The notes beneath the pieces were generated by a model that saw only the letters and a list, made by a program, of their open reading frames with translations, was not told the origin of the DNA and searched no databases. The translations under genes were made by a program, and so were the position numbers. A stretch of 34,141 bases of DNA, from contig DATCIH010000069.1 of the NCBI GenBank assembly GCA_036507955.1, forward strand, positions 1 through 34,141, in the 5' to 3' direction. Positions 34,052-34,141 of this stretch are shown piece by piece. How positions within the stretch are numbered: position 1 is the first letter of the stretch; the number at the start of each line of letters is the position of its first letter. This DNA comes from DATCIH01 sp036507955 (lineage in GTDB: Bacteria > Bacillota > Clostridia > Clostridiales > Clostridiaceae).

Positions 34052-34141
34052 TTGCAGAACTTTAATAATAGGATATTAAAAGCTATCCTTTTGGTTATTT
34101 TAATTAATGTTTTTTCCTTTATTATTACTTCCGAAATTGTA
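34052..34141 (+). CDS. Unknown exported or membrane protein, 5' end only (partial)
   Basis: GAGGTG (34041-34046) lies five bases before TTG 34052, opening a frame of 30 codons that runs off the window. The N-terminus is basic and then strongly hydrophobic (NRILKAILLVILINVFSFII), as in a signal peptide or membrane anchor. It is not the usual rnmV or ksgA start seen after yabE in Bacillus. Function is not assignable from this fragment. Confidence 0.6.
   Translation, partial: MQNFNNRILKAILLVILINVFSFIITSEIV

Overview
The window is an AT-rich, low-GC Gram-positive chromosome segment, most like a spore-forming Clostridium (cluster I). The evidence is the spore maturation pair spmA/spmB, the ctsR-mcsA-mcsB-clpC heat-shock operon, the order cysS-mrnC-thyX-rlmB-yacP-sigH, a T-box leader on metG, strong purine-rich ribosome binding sites, and many TTG/GTG starts. 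I see no insertion sequence, prophage, CRISPR array or integrase; almost everything is core housekeeping DNA.

Layout. (1) 1-5700, minus strand: cysS, mrnC, thyX, rlmB, rae1/yacP and sigH, then a separate promoter driving tRNA-Gly(CCC), tRNA-Thr(GGT) and the 5' end of tuf. (2) 5731-7631, minus: ispD and a membrane PIN-TRAM protein, closed by a terminator. (3) 7791-8354, plus: a 133-residue MazG-like protein of unknown function with a canonical promoter and a strong terminator. (4) 8346-12868, minus: a penicillin-binding lipoprotein, radA and disA. disA carries an out-of-frame deletion near its 5' end. (5) 12898-17566, minus: the CtsR regulon operon with a CtsR operator at its head. (6) 17584-20996: an AlaX-type tRNA editing protein (minus), a class V aminotransferase (plus), and a YgjP-like metallopeptidase (minus) lying downstream of metG. 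(7) 20998-23290, minus: metG with a T-box leader and promoter. (8) 23328-28390, minus: a SWIM-SNF2 helicase and a TPR lipoprotein. (9) 28463-31981, minus: an ABC exporter (permease and ATPase) behind spmA-spmB. (10) 32118-34141, plus: a small zinc-ribbon protein, a YbaK-type tRNA editing protein, a YabE-like DUF348/G5/3D cell-wall protein, and the start of an unknown exported protein.

Themes. Translation and its quality control dominate: EF-Tu, two tRNAs, CysRS, MetRS, two trans-editing proteins, RlmB, Mini-III and Rae1. Proteolysis, DNA repair and wall or spore maturation make up most of the rest.

The points most worth checking are: disA is broken by a deletion of about 110 bp that removes the first part of its cyclase domain; the YabE-like gene appears to start at an ATT codon; the tRNA-Thr has C instead of the near-universal U at position 33; and rlmB has a 30-bp tandem repeat coding a lysine-rich N-terminal tail. 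I found no convincing undescribed multi-gene system.
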